Positions 31,190 through 43,600 of a stretch of DNA of 64,000 nucleotides are shown in pieces. This stretch comes from Macrostomum hystrix. Its lineage: Eukaryota; Platyhelminthes; Macrostomidae. Position 1 is the stretch's first letter. Every line of letters begins with the position of its first letter. Position numbers and translations under genes: made by a program. Under the pieces are notes generated by a model that saw only the letters and a program-made list of their open reading frames with translations, ran no database searches and was not told where the DNA came from. The stretch covers positions 3,704,001-3,768,000 of the forward strand of contig CATNEN010000033.1 of NCBI GenBank assembly GCA_950097015.1, in the 5' to 3' direction.

Positions 31190-31891
31190 TCAGAGTGTTA
31201 CTAAGGCAGTTTCCAGCACTTCATCACTCGACGCTTTCAATAGTTCTTCCGTCACCAGCGACTGCGCTTCACCATCGCCCTCGCCATCGCCCTCGCCCTC
31301 ATTCTTGGCTCCTCCGTCGCTCTCAACAGAGTCGACGCGGCGAAACGCGGCGCACAGCTGCCGGCATGCCAGGGTGGCAGCGCAGGCGCAGTAGGCCAGG
31401 TTCACGGCGAACCCGGCGCCAATGCCGGCCTGCGCCTTAGGCGCGTTGCCCGACACGGCGAGTCCGCTGAGTAGCGCGGGCAGGCTCAGGGCGACCTGCA
31501 CGAAGGCACACGGCAGGGCCATGCCGTTCAGCAGCGCGAGACGCAGTAGCGCCCGATCATGCCTCCGCTTTCGGCGTTGAAGGCTTTGAATGTCCCGCAA
31601 GCAGCCGGGCTGTGGGGCGAACAGTTGGAGCTTGCCAGCGACCACCGCTGTGACGCCTGCTCCGGTGTACACGCTGCTGAAGGCCAGACCGAGCAGCGCG
31701 CCGGTGACGGCTGCCAGGTAGAAGCCGGACCTGGACTTGGCACTGGAGTCAAGGCTTGCCAGGGTGAACAGGCGCGCCCCGCAGATCAAGGACACCGCCT
31801 GTCCGCAGAGACCCAGCGCTAGCTGAAGGACAGCGAGTCGACGACTTGCCGCGTTCGTGTCATGTGGGCCTTCAGGGTCTGAAGTAAGCAT
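31190..31891 (-). CDS. single-exon four-helix membrane protein, family not recognised
   Basis: Intact 233-codon frame with high GC, like the proven exons. Four predicted membrane segments: about 20-44 (LAVLQLALGLCGQAVSLI), 55-85 (FYLAAVTGALLGLAFSSVY), 116-145 (LLRLALLNGMALPCAFVQVAL) and 156-178 (GAGFAVNLAYCACAATLAC). A basic loop (LQRRKRRHD) lies between the second and third. The tail is Gly/Glu/Asp-rich, then a helical acidic end. Same size and topology as the adjacent gene at 28988-30856, on the same strand, but I see no convincing sequence match. It has no visible introns, unlike its neighbours. Function unknown. Confidence 0.65.
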   Translation of the reverse strand: MLTSDPEGPHDTNAASRRLAVLQLALGLCGQAVSLICGARLFTLASLDSSAKSRSGFYLAAVTGALLGLAFSSVYTGAGVTAVVAGKLQLFAPQPGCLRDIQSLQRRKRRHDRALLRLALLNGMALPCAFVQVALSLPALLSGLAVSGNAPKAQAGIGAGFAVNLAYCACAATLACRQLCAAFRRVDSVESDGGAKNEGEGDGEGDGEAQSLVTEELLKASSDEVLETALVTL

Positions 31892-33495
31892 GCTGACCTA
31901 TTCGCCGTTTTCAGTTTTCCTGCTGTTTCTAAATGCTTTAATGTACGAGTTTTCTTGTTTAGTACATGTAGACTAGCTCGCGAACCCCCCTAAATCCTTC
32001 TCTGGCTGATTGGTTGTCCTCGCACTGCTAGCAGCTCTCGGGATTCATAAGGTCTTTACCGACAGATCGGGGGTGAGTTTCTCCAGCCAGCTAGTCACGC
32101 AATTTACGTCAATGAGACAAAGCCGATAAAAACTTAAGAACGAATCCCTAAGTGTAAAATCCCAGACAAGTCAGTTTGTACTCGTAGTGCCAAGAAACCA
32201 TTGTTGTGTGCCATCCTTTGCCTTATAAACTATTTTAAAGAAAGCTCTCAAAAGTCTGAAAAGCATCTTCCACGATGCCATCCTGATCTGTGACAGGCAG
32301 ACATGTGATTGCAAGCAGACATGTGACCCTGGTCCCATGGGAGCGAACAGGACAGTGTAGCAAAGTGTCCGTTCTGCGATCTCGGATTTTGTCTCATTTT
32401 TCTGGCCAAACTTCGCAGTGAATAATAAATAAGAAAACACGAAATTGCACACGGCTACAACACACACGTACATTATCCCCTAGGAAATCAATCACTAACC
32501 CTAGGGTTAGTGACACTGACCCGCAGCCAGCGAGGAGGCAATTCTGCCCATTGCGCTGACTCCTGAGCACACACTCACAGATACCGTACGCAGGTACAAA
32601 CACACAGGTGAGTGTACATTTTCCATGCAGTATTTGTGTATGGCCTGACTATCCAGGTCGGTTCTTTTCATTTCTTAAAAAACCCACGCAAACTAATGCG
32701 AGAAACGGGAGGGCATTCGTTTTCTTCTCCAGAGAGGCCTCTATAAACACCCGCCGTGCAGATTCACAGTCGCTGCTGCATCATCATCATCAACCTGCAT
32801 CGATCGATCTGACATGGCGGAGACTCCGCGGACATCCAACTGACGGGGGACATTTGCCCCACCCGCTGGGCAGCCCAATTAGCTCCGGGAAATTGGAAGA
32901 CATTGCATCAGGTAAGAAATTCAAGTAGAAACACCATCAGGAGCCAGGGATGCAGCTTATTATATATTTAAGGTAATTATATTATAGTAACCTGTGAGTG
33001 TCATTGATAAAAGTGTGCCAGTGAGGCACTGTTAACTAAGAAAAAAACTGATATAAATAAAGATATAAAAAAGATCACACAGAGCGTACCGGAATCTACT
33101 TAAGTAGAACTTCAAAAAAGGCGATGCGCGCGAAAGAAGGAACAAAACTTTTAAAAAGATCTACTACTTCTGAAAGAAATATTGAAAAAAACGTCTAAAC
33201 TATCAACTGATTAGCTTGCTGTAGCTGGCGCTAACTCATAAAACTGCGAATCAGACTACTACACTCAGTAGGAAAGCTAGCAAATCGCTTTCAAATATGT
33301 TTAAGTAGCCTAGAAACAAACTGATTGCCTAAAATAGTGCAGGAGTTAAAATTGTATCATATAAATATATGGAGTTACCTGTATTTCACGCTGTAAATAT
33401 AGATGAATAAGATCGACATCTTGGTAGTAAGGTATTATAAAATTAATTTATTACGCGCTTTTAACTCGCAGTCAAAGAATTAGCCTAGATTGTTT
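31892..33495. other. intergenic region with a SINE fragment, no gene
   Basis: Frames at 32171-32928 overlap repeats or lack family resemblance. AT-rich from 32930. Contains the truncated SINE at 32490-32630 and a palindrome at 32492-32513. Confidence 0.5.
32490..32630 (-). mobile_element. truncated SINE-like element (family B)
   Basis: AGGAGGCAATTCTGCCCATT, GACTCCTGAGCACAC and AGATACCGTACGCAGG match the 3' parts of the copies at 42480-42725 (same orientation) and 47345-47660 (opposite). The tRNA-like head is absent here, as expected for 5' truncation. Confidence 0.75.
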
Positions 33496-33499
33496 CAGG

Positions 33500-34080
33500 A
33501 GCTAGTCCTACAGTGAGTCGTCCTGGAGCTTGTCTTACAGTGAGTGGTCCAGGACCTAGTCCTACAGTGAGTGGTCCTGGAGCTTGTCCTACAGTGAGTG
33601 GTCCTGGAGCTAGTCCTACAGTGAGTGGTCCAGGAGCTTGTCCTACAGTGAGTGGTCCAGGACCTAGTCCTACAGTGAGTGGTCCTGGAGCTTGTCCTAC
33701 AGTGAGTGGTCCTGGAGCTAGTCCTACAGTGAGTGGTCCTGGAGCTAGTCCTACAGTGAGTGGTCCAGGACCTAGTCCTACAGTGAGTGGTCCTGGAGCT
33801 TGTCCTACAGTGAGTGGTCCTGGAGCTAGTCCTACAGTGAGTGGTCCTGGAGCTAGTCCTACAGTGAGTGGTCCTGGAGCTAGTCCTACAGTGAGTGGTC
33901 CAGGACCTAGTCCTACAGTGAGTGGTCCTGGAGCTTGTCCTACAGTGAGTGGTCCTGGAGCTAGTCCTACAGTGAGTGGTCCTGGAGCTAGTCCTACAGT
34001 GAGTGGTCCTGGAGCTTGTCCTACAGTGAGTGGTCCAGGAGCTAGTCCTACAGTGAGTGGTCCTGGACATAGTCCAACAG
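33500..34080. repeat. 27-bp minisatellite
   Basis: About 21 copies with cores CAGTGAGTGGTCCTGGAGC and TAGTCCTA. The unit is a multiple of three, open on both strands (191 and 197 codons), and not coding. Confidence 0.96.
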
Positions 34081-34325
34081 TAGTCCTGGAACTGGTCCTA
34101 CAGTAGTCCTGGAACTGGTCCTACAGTAGTCCTGGAACTGGTCCTACAGTAGTCCTGGAACTGGTCCTACAGTAGTCCTGGAACTGGTCCTACAGTAGTC
34201 CTGGAGCTGGTCCTACAGTAGTCCTGGAACTGGTCCTACAGTAGTCCTGGAGCTGGTCCTAAAGTAGTCCTGGAACTGGTCCTACAGTAGTCCTGGAACT
34301 GGTCCTACAGTAGTCCTGGAACTAG
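34077..34325. repeat. 23-bp minisatellite, shortened form of the adjacent one
   Basis: About eleven copies of CAGTAGTCCTGGAACTGGTC plus CTA. Evidently derived from the 27-bp unit by losing GTGG-type bases. Confidence 0.93.
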
Positions 34326-34328
34326 TTA

Positions 34329-34334
34329 TTTATT
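34329..34334 (-). terminator. possible polyadenylation signal of TEP1
   Basis: AATAAA on the minus strand about 255 bases after the TEP1 stop and just before the minisatellite. Confidence 0.35.
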
Positions 34335-34552
34335 GCCATTTCACTCTACTAGCAAATAAAAATATGGAAAAAATAAACAGTGTGCAGAAAGTGTATGAAG
34401 TAACGAAATTTGGATCTTGAATTGACATGGCTGTAACCTATAATCCATTAAGAGGACTGAAAACAAAAATTACAAAATAAATTGATTAGCATGGCTCTAA
34501 TAAGTCGGCAGTATTTCTATAAATGTTTGTGAAAATAGTGTATCATAGCGTC

Positions 34553-34602
34553 ATAGGCCGCAGAAACAGATTCGAACCCGGGACTGTCACTTCGCGGCCG
34601 CG
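34553..34602 (-). mobile_element. tRNA-like (SINE) fragment overlapping the TEP1 stop
   Basis: On the minus strand this reads ...GACAGTCCCGGGTTCGAATC..., a B-box-like GGTTCGAATC. The TEP1 stop codon (34587-34589) lies at its edge. Confidence 0.5.
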
Positions 34603-37600
34603 CCCAGGACTTCAAGAAATAGCACACTGCCGTTGCGATCTCCGACAATCAGGCGGCGCTTGTCCTGCACTTCCACGAGCTCCATCGTGGCCACGCCGCA
34701 GCTCAACGTGTACATTGAGACCTGTTGGGGTGGAGGAGGCGGTCACTGCGAGACCCGACTCCGACACTGCGAGAACCTGCCCCTGCAGGCCCCTCACTCA
34801 CCCGCTCCATGTTGAATGTGTCCTTGTGCAGCTTGGCTCTCCACACTTTCACCTCGCCGTCGGCGGAGCCGGTGGCAAAGAGGCCGCTGCCGGTGGTCGC
34901 CTCCTTGGCGCTGGACAGAGCGCAGATGGCGGTGATCGGAGCTGAGTGGCACTGGGTTGGTTAGGGTTGGGAGCGGTCAATTCATCAAGAGCTGTCATTA
35001 CTTCTGTGTTGTTAACGCTCGCGCACGCACCCTGTTACTGTACTTTCTCCTCTCTCCCTCTATCTGTTAACTTCTTAGCTAACCTTCACCTCTCTACTCT
35101 TCACTCGTCTATGATTGGCTAGCTGTTCGTCTCTCTTTCCTTACCCACCACCTCCTTTTCATCCCTTACCCTCTGCCCAGTCTTCACTCCTTTTACCCTT
35201 CAGCTCCTTCCTTGTCTATTGGTTTAACTATAATTTGACTCTCGGCCTAGAGGGCTTCATTCCGCCGCTTTTCGATTCGTTCTTACCACCCCAATTCCTT
35301 ATAACACAGAAATCCGGAATTTCCGAACCCCCAGGTAGCCTCTTGGCTCACCTGGAAGCCCTCCAGCATCGGGCCGAAGCTGATTTCGCTGTCTCCAATC
35401 TCCAGGCCGGCGATGCCCACCTGGCCCTGGCCGGAGCAGCCGTAGCCAAGCAGGAGGCGCAGCGGCTGCTCAGTCACGACGGCGGCTCGCATCGGGCGCG
35501 ACTGCCCGACCGGCAGGTCCATCTGGCCCGAGGTGACGACCCGCCTGACCAGCTTGGCGCCGGCACCGGAGCTCGGCCTGGCGAACTCCAGGCAGGCGAC
35601 GCTGGCGTCGCGCAGGCGGCGCACCAGAACCCTGGCCAGCGGAGCGCCCGGACCCGTCGGGCAGGACTGAACAAAGTCCGCCCATGCGTCCGGACCAACT
35701 GCGGCGTCGCCTGGCGCGGAGGGAAGCTCTACTGCCCGGCCAACGCCGCCGACAAGTAGGAGCCCGCCGGCCCAGAAGCCGGCGACACTGTCGCGCATAC
35801 AGGCAACCGGCGAGGCCACCGAGGCCGTCTGCGGGCAGGCCAGGCGGGACAGGCGGTCGGGCAGGGCGGAGGCCAGGTCCAGCTGCTGCGGCAGAGACGT
35901 AGAAGAACAATTCTCGCTGATGGAGGCGAGGTCGGCAGCTAGGCCGATGGTAGACAGGCGCAACAGGGTGGCCGGCAGGCCCTGGGATTTAGAGATCCGG
36001 GATAGACTGATAGAAAGTACGTCATGCTGAGAAATTTATGATTCTAAAAGCTTATTTATAAAATATATATTGGTTGAAATTTGTGATAATAAGACTTTTT
36101 GAATGAATAAATAAAACGGAATGATTTTCCCCCCAAAATTTGATTCTGAATAATTAGATAAAAATAGTTAGCAATTTCTACGATAGCGAATTTCCTAGAA
36201 TCTCAAATTTCTAAGAAAAGAAAACGAATTTCTTAGAATCAGAAATTTCTTAGAAAAGAAAACTTTTTCTTTTCTAATATCTTTTTTTTTCTTAGAAATG
36301 TTTAATTTTACGAGAACTTTGTGATTCGAAAAACTACTGGAAATCTTTTTAGTTATTTCTACGAAAGATGCGATTATAAGAAATTTTGAATCCTTCGAAA
36401 TAACAAAAAATTCTTAATATTTAAACCCTTCCGAAATCCAGGTCGAGGGAGTACAAAGACTTCAGAACAACAGGATTCTTAAGAATCAAGATTTTGAGAC
36501 TCCAGGCCTCACCTGGCAGGCGATGAGCAGCTGGCCATCCGGCTGCCAGGCCAGGCCGCAAACGGCGCTGTCGTGAACTCGCAGGCGGGCCATCAGGCTG
36601 CCCGCCGAAGCCTCCCACAGCAGGAGGCAGCCGTCGAGGCCGCCGGAGGCCACGATGCCGCAGTCCGGCAGGTGGCAGACGACGGTGACTGGGGCGGCGT
36701 GACCGCAGCCGTAGCCGAGCTCCGGCAGCGTCCTGTCGGCGATGCGCCAGATCCTGACAGTGGCGTCTCCAGATGAGAGGCTGGCCACGGAGCGGCCGGA
36801 GCAGGCGGCCAGGCAGGACACAGGACCCGCCGAATGGCCAGTCAGGGGGCCCAGCGCGTTGGGCAGCAGCGGCTGGTAAACCTGTCAATCAGAATAAACC
36901 ATGTTATGCGCCATTTTCAGTAGTACCGAGAATACCTGAGTCACAAGCCATCGTCACCCACCCGCACGAATCCATCGTCCGAGGCGCCACAGACGATAAC
37001 GGCCTCGGCAGCCCGCTTGTCGGTCCGGGCAATCTGCCTGCGCCGCATGGACGTCCGCTGATTGTCTTCCTCCACCTGCGCGTCCCAGTTGACTCCGCCT
37101 ATCTCGATGTCGTCCAGTCGAATCCTCACTGCGTCATCGTCGCTGGCATCCTCTGCTGGCGATCGAGGAGGCGTAGCCACCCTCTTCGACTTCGCGGGCG
37201 GATCGGCCGCCTTGGTCTTCTTCGTGGTTGTCCCGGCAGCGGTGGCGGCTGCGGCGGCTGTAGCGACAGTCGGAGGTCTGGCCAGCAGGCAGGCGTTGCT
37301 CCGCTGATCGGCTCCGTAGAGGGTCGTGGCCTCCACGCCGATGGCCTTGACGGCGGCGCCGGCGCCCCCACCGGACTCCGTGTAGGTCCAGAGCTTCAGT
37401 TCGCCGCCGGAGCAGGCGCTGACAAGGCAGTTCGGCAGGCCGCGGACGCAGCTGACAGCCGAGACGTGCCCGGTGAGGCGAAGCAGCTGGCAGAGGGCGC
37501 CGCTGTCCGGGTCGACCCGCCAGAGCTTGACGCTGAAATCGTTGGAGCCGCTGACAAGGCGCAGCTCGGCGGAGTCGGCAGGGCTGAAGCTGTCCAAGGT

Positions 37601-40600
37601 GGTCACCCAGTCGCCGTGGGCCTGCGGCTCCGTGTGAACCAGAGTGTTGCCAACGGAGGCCAGGTGGTAGACCAAGATGCTCTGCGGAGGGCATGGCGAA
37701 AATCATCAAAGTCTCGAGAGGATCTGGGAGCATGACATCCCGAGAGGATCTGGGAGCATGACATCCCGAAAGGATCTGGGAGGATGACATCCCGACAGGA
37801 TCTTGGAGGATGACAACCCGAGAAGATCTGGGAGGATGACATCCCGAGAGGATCTTGGAGGATGACATCCCGAGAGGATCTTGGAGGATGACAACCCGAG
37901 AAGATCTGGGAGGATGACATCCCGAGAGGATCTGGGAGGATGACATCCCGAGAGGATCTGGAAGGATGACATCCCGAGAGGATCTTGGAGGATGACATCC
38001 CGAGAGGATCTTGGAGGATGACATCCCGAGAGGATCTTGGAGGATGACATCCCGAGAGGATCTTGGAGGATGACAACCCGAGAAGATCTGGGAGGATGAC
38101 ATCCCGAGAGGATCTGGGAGGATGACATCCCGAGAGGATCTTGGAGGATGACAACCCGAGAAGATCTGGGAGGATGACATCCCGAGAGGATCTGGAAGGA
38201 TGACATCCCGAGAGGATCTTGGAGGATGACATCCCGAGAGGATCTTGGAGGATGACATCCCGAGAGGATCTTGGAGGATGACATCCCGAGAGGATCTGGG
38301 AGGATGACATCCCGAGAGGATCTTGGAGGATGACCAACTCCAACTGCTCTTGCATTCCAAAGCACACCGTGTCGTTGGATCCCGTGAAGGCGATGCTGCC
38401 GTCAGGAGCCACAGCGCACGCCAGCACGGCGCCCTTGTGATCATTGAAGGTGGCGACGCATTCCTTGAGCTGGGCGTCCCACAGCCGGGCCGTGCAGTCC
38501 TCTGAGGCGGACAAGACCAGGTCGGGACCGCAGGCGAGCGACGTCACCCGACTAGCGTGTCGGCCGCTGCGGTTGTCGGTTGTGGAGACGAGTTGCAGGG
38601 TCCGCCTGCCGGCGGAGTCGACGACCACGCGCAGCAGGCGCAGGGAGGCGTCGTCGCAGCCGCAGTAGAGCAGGCTGGGGTCGTGTGCGGCGAACTGGAG
38701 CGCGCCGACGCTGGCGTAGTCGGATTTGATGCGCAGCTCGGCCACCGTCTGGCCGGTGAGCGGCCGGTGCAGGCGGACCCGGCCCGAGTGGGTGCCGGAC
38801 GCCAGCAGGCTGAAGGTGGCGTCGGCCGCCAGCGACATCACTCGGTCGGCTGGCCCGGCCGACTGGCCAGACTTTGACGATGACGGGATGGCTTGGACCA
38901 GGCGGCCAAGGCCGGAGGACCACAAGGCAGGCCGCAGGCCGGTGTCTGAGGTGACCAGGTGCTCACCTGCATTGGAAAATTTAATAGAATATGAAAGTTT
39001 ACTTTTGATAAGCGCCTGGAAAGCAGAGAATGTTGGGATCGTCTTTTACTCGTAGAGGCCTAAATCGGAAACGGAGTAGATTTATAAAGATAATCAGGGG
39101 AAAAATTTGAAAAATAAAATAATCAATGATACTCAGACTGACCAATTTATTAGAGTGAAGCCCGTGGGAAAAGAGAGTGAAACCGAGAGTGAAACTGAGA
39201 GTAAAATCGAGAGTGAAATCGAGAGTGAAATTGAGAGTGAAACAGCGGGTCGCATAGCAACAGCAGCTCACCAGTAAGGCTGAATTGCAGAGCTGTGGCT
39301 GGCAGGCCGGCAGAGCGGATGAGGCCGACTGGGACTCCGGTTGTAGTGTCCCAGACTCGGAGCTCGCCGTCCATGGCGCCCGACACCAGGTGGCCGCCGT
39401 CGTGCCGGCTGAATGCCATGGCTCTGACGGCAGCGCGATGGCCGCGCATGACAGCAGTGCGGCTGTGCGCCAGGGTGTCCAGCAGCTTCACGGAGGCATC
39501 CCAGCAGCCCACGGCCAGCAGCTTGCCCTCCGGGTGGAAGGCGGCGCAGTTGATGGGCGACCTGCCGCGTAGGAGGTAGGTCAGCTGCTTTAGATGGGAA
39601 AACCCAGCCAGCTGATGACATCTAAACCGGTCCTTAATCCCCATCCCCAGACCTCTAAATCTATCTTTAATCCCATTCCCCCACAGGCCCCTTAATCAGT
39701 ACTTAATACCTTTTCCACAGACCTCTTACGTCGTCCAATTTCCCACAGGCCCCTTTATTTATTAGTCTCTAATCGTGATCCCATCTTCCCAATCCGGCCA
39801 TCCCTAAGCGGGGACGGCCCCAGTCTCACTTGGTCCTGAAGTGGTAGCTGAGCTCCCCGTTTCCGGCGTTGCGCAGCAGGACGTAGCCGTCGAGGCCGGC
39901 CGAGGCGAACCGGTCGCCGCGCGGATTGGCCACCAGCGCCGTGACCTTGCGCACGTGACCCTTGAGATTGGCCAGCCGAATGCCGGCGCCGGAGTCCCAC
40001 AGGTTGACGAAGCCGTCCTTCGAAGCCGTAGCCAGACGGCCGCCGCCGGTGCCGATGAAGCAGACGGCGGTGACTTCGGCGCTGTGGCCCGAGAGGGATT
40101 TGGCCTCGCGGCCGGTGTCGCTCTGGCGAAGGAAAACGTCGCCGTCGATGGTGCCGACGGCCAGAGCGCCGACCGCGTCGGCAGCCAGGCAGGTCGGCGT
40201 GGAGGAAAAGCCGTCGATGGTCAGCTGGCAGGCGACGTTGCCGGCGCCAGCGGCCAGTCCCGCCTGCTTGTTGCGCCACACGATTGCGTTGGCAGCGCGA
40301 CGGCTGACGCAGCCGCCGAGGTTCAGTTCGCTTTCGACGTCCTGGCAGACTTCGGACTCGGTGTGGTAGTTCAGAGCCAGCTGGTAGATCAGCTCCGGGT
40401 ATCTGGGGGCAGGATTCAGTGGTGCTCGGATATCGGCGGATCGGGGCGGATAGAGATGGGTGGGACGGATGGGGGTAGATTGGGGTGGATAGAGATGGGT
40501 GGGACGGATGGGGGTGGATTGGGGTGGATAGAGATGGGTGGGGTGGATGGGGGTGGATTGGGGTGGAAACAGATAGGTGGGGGCGGATTGGGCTCGATAG

Positions 40601-43600
40601 AGATGGGTGGGGGCGGATTGTGGTGGATAGAGATGGGTGGGGGCGGATAGAGGTGGATAGATGTGGACAGGTGTGGTTTTGGGGTGGCTGTTAAAGCTTC
40701 TGACTTCCGGCCGAGTGGTCGGGAGTTCGAATCGCAGCTGGTTGAGCCAGGTAATTAATGAGGTAGAAATTCGGGGCAAGCCAGTCCACGGACTGAAGAG
40801 CTGTACACCGCTACAAAGCCGCGGGATATCTATTCGATCTAATGAGCAGTTGCAGTGAGGTGGAAAAATGGCTCATTGGGATGCGGATCGGTGTAGGATT
40901 TCCTCAGGATGCTCGCCTGAGCTCACCTGGTGAGGTGGTTGACCGAGTCGAAAGCGAACTGCTTGTAGTCCTGAAACCTCTTGCTGGCTTCCATCTTCTT
41001 GCGCTCGCGAAGCATCAAGCCGGTGGGATTGGCTGCAGATAATGAAATTGTATTTGAATCTATATGTACTACTGCCTCACGATCAGCAGTAGTATAACAA
41101 GAGGTACTAACCAACGCCGATGTAATTCTCCAGCAGATCCCGTGGATTGCCCTGGCTGCACTTGGCCTGAAGAAAGTGCAGACTGGTGAGCAGAGTCTCC
41201 AGTATGGTGTACTTCAGGCCGCGCTCCTGGTGAGAAATTTCAACAGGATTCGAACCATGCTTACTCGCAAGCAGTTTTCTGGCGTCAATGGTTCTTCTGC
41301 AGCAAGAATTCTAGCAACAGTCTTGTAAGTGCCCAGAGTCAAACATCACTCCCTAGAGCCCCACCTCATTCCCCAAAGCCCCACCTCACTCAAAAAAGCC
41401 CCAACTCACTCCCCAAAGCCCCACCTCACTCCCCAAAGCCCCACCTCACTCCTCAAAGCCCCACCTCACTCCCCAAAGGCCCACCTCATTCCCCAAAGCC
41501 TCACCTCACTCCGCAAAGCCCAAACTCACTCCCCAAAGCCCCACCTCACTCCCCAAAGGTCCACCTAACTCCCCAAAGTCCCACCTCACTCCCAAAAGCC
41601 CCACCTTACTCTCCAAAGCCCCACCTCACTCCACGTAACCTCAAGTCACTCCCAGAGCCCCTCGTCCCTCACTTGCCAGTCAGGCGAGCCCATGACTCAC
41701 CAGATGGTAGGGCAGTTCGGCCAAAGCGCGGCTGTCGGCGCCTTCAAAAGCGCCCTGCCAGTTGCAGCGCAAGAAAAAGGCATGCGCCAGCACCTGATGG
41801 CAGAAGATCTCGGCCGAGGCGGCAGCGGTGCCGACCAGGTAGCGATCCCGCATGGCGCGACAAATGTCCTCGCCCTGCAGCCGGATGAGCGTCTGGGCTG
41901 AGCTGACATCATCCGACCCGCCACCGTTGCTTAGCAACGCGCCCATCCCGGCAACCAGCTGGGCTACGCTGAGCTGCGGGACGAGCACACCGGGCTCTAC
42001 CGTCAGCTCGACGGCATCGGCCAGGTGCTGCTGCTGGCGACACTTCAGCAGGCCGAACACAGATAGGGCCAGGCGGAGCTCGGACTCGGTGAGGCCGTCC
42101 CGGGCCAGCAGCAGCAGGCAGGCGGCTGCAGACACTAGTTCGACTCCGCACTGGGCCTCCAGCCTGGCAAGAACGAAGGACACCAGCTGCGGCAGCGTGT
42201 GCGGCAGCTGCTTGAGCTGCTCGCTGAGGCTTTCGTGCAGGCCCAGGAAGCGAATCTCGTCGCACAGCAGGCGCAGGTAGGCCGGCAGGCCCGACTGCTT
42301 CTTGGCGGTGATGAGGCGCATCTGGGGGGGGCGGGCGGAGTGAGACCGCATAAGGCGTCACTTTTGGATTAACCGTTCCTACAGGAGAAGTACGAGTAAA
42401 TACGCGAATTTCTATCAATGCTGTAAAAATAAAGTATTGTTTCTAAGAAACAAATGGGTTTCTTTGAACTTGATGACACTGGACCTGCAACCAGCAAGGA
42501 GGCAATTCTGCCCCATTTCGCTGACTCCTGAGCACACGCGCACACAGATACCGTACGCAGGCACACGCTCACACAGGTGTGTATTTCTGCCCTGACTTTC
42601 CCATTGTCAGGCATTGTACACTCTGGCTGTACCTGGGAGGTAGGTCAATTGCACGACAAGCCCGCAAGCCTTCTCTCCGTGGCTACGCCCTAAATGAAAG
42701 TTGCCTCACCGCGGAATCGAGCCCAAAACACAAAGCCTCCTCTACCAATGATATGCTGAAGCACTTGGCATTAATTTGCAGTTCTCAGTGAATCAAATTG
42801 TTTCCCGCGGGCATAGATTCGAACTCTCGACTTCCCGTTGAGAATTCCAAAGCTGTAACAACTAGGCAACAAGCTTCTCTACTAGGCTTGAAGCGCTGAG
42901 ACTCAAGCTCACCTGGTTATTAAAAGCGTTCTCATCAAGCGCCTTGCTGAACTTGGCCAGCATTCGCTGCATGATCTCCGAGCGGTCCAGGATGTCCAGC
43001 ACGCCAAGGCTGAACTCGTGCTTGTCCGACCGGCGCAGCAGGGCCTTGTGCACCGCGGAGTTCACGTTCACCGACACAATCACTACAATGTTCTGCGGGC
43101 ACGGGTGCGGTGCTCATCCGTTTGGGGTTACGACTGAAAAAACTGAACCAGTCTGTTGATTGGTCATTACACCATTTCAATTAGTCTGTTAATTGGTCAT
43201 TACACCATTTCAATTAGTCTGTTGATTGGTCATTACACCATTTCAATTAGTCTGTTGATTGGTCATTACACCATTTCAATTAGTCTGTTGATTGGTCATT
43301 ACACCATTTCAATTAGTCTGTTGATTGGTCATTACACCATTTCAAGTCTCTTGATTGTTCATTACCCTAGTCCACAGTCTCTTTATTGGTAATTACCCTA
43401 GTCCACAGTCTCTTTATTGGTCATTACCCCAGTCAAGAGTCTCTTTATTGGTCATTACCCCAGTCAAGAGTCTCTTTATTGGTCATTACCTCAGTCCACA
43501 GTCTCTTTATTGGTCATTACCCCAGTCCACAGTCTCTTTATTGGTCATTACCCCAGTCCACGGTCTCTTTATTGGTCATTACCCCAGTCCACAGTCTCTT

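Larger units (their letters stand above)
34587..40402 (-). other. TEP1: TEP1 exons 17-24: WD40 propellers
   Basis: Repeated WD40 units are visible, for example [11 protein letters not shown]...[16 protein letters not shown] (exon 17), [11 protein letters not shown]...DGELRVWD (exon 18), [13 protein letters not shown] (exon 19), [15 protein letters not shown] (exon 20), [10 protein letters not shown] (exon 21) and [12 protein letters not shown] (exon 23). About a dozen or more blades are likely. Exon 20 holds an Ala/Thr/Lys-rich then acidic insert (about residues 2350-2430), disordered in appearance with a PAKSKR basic patch. The last exon ends [14 protein letters not shown] plus a short non-conserved tail. 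Confidence 0.92.

Noticed and set aside
33495-34106. open frames on both strands (191 and 197 codons)
   Set aside because: A 27-bp unit without stops in either orientation; low-complexity and not flanked by exon signals.
37134-38444. long minus frames of Ser-Ser-Lys-Ile-Leu-Ser-Gly-Cys-His repeats
   Set aside because: Read-through of the TEP1 intron 19 minisatellite; the flanking exons join in phase 0 when it is removed.
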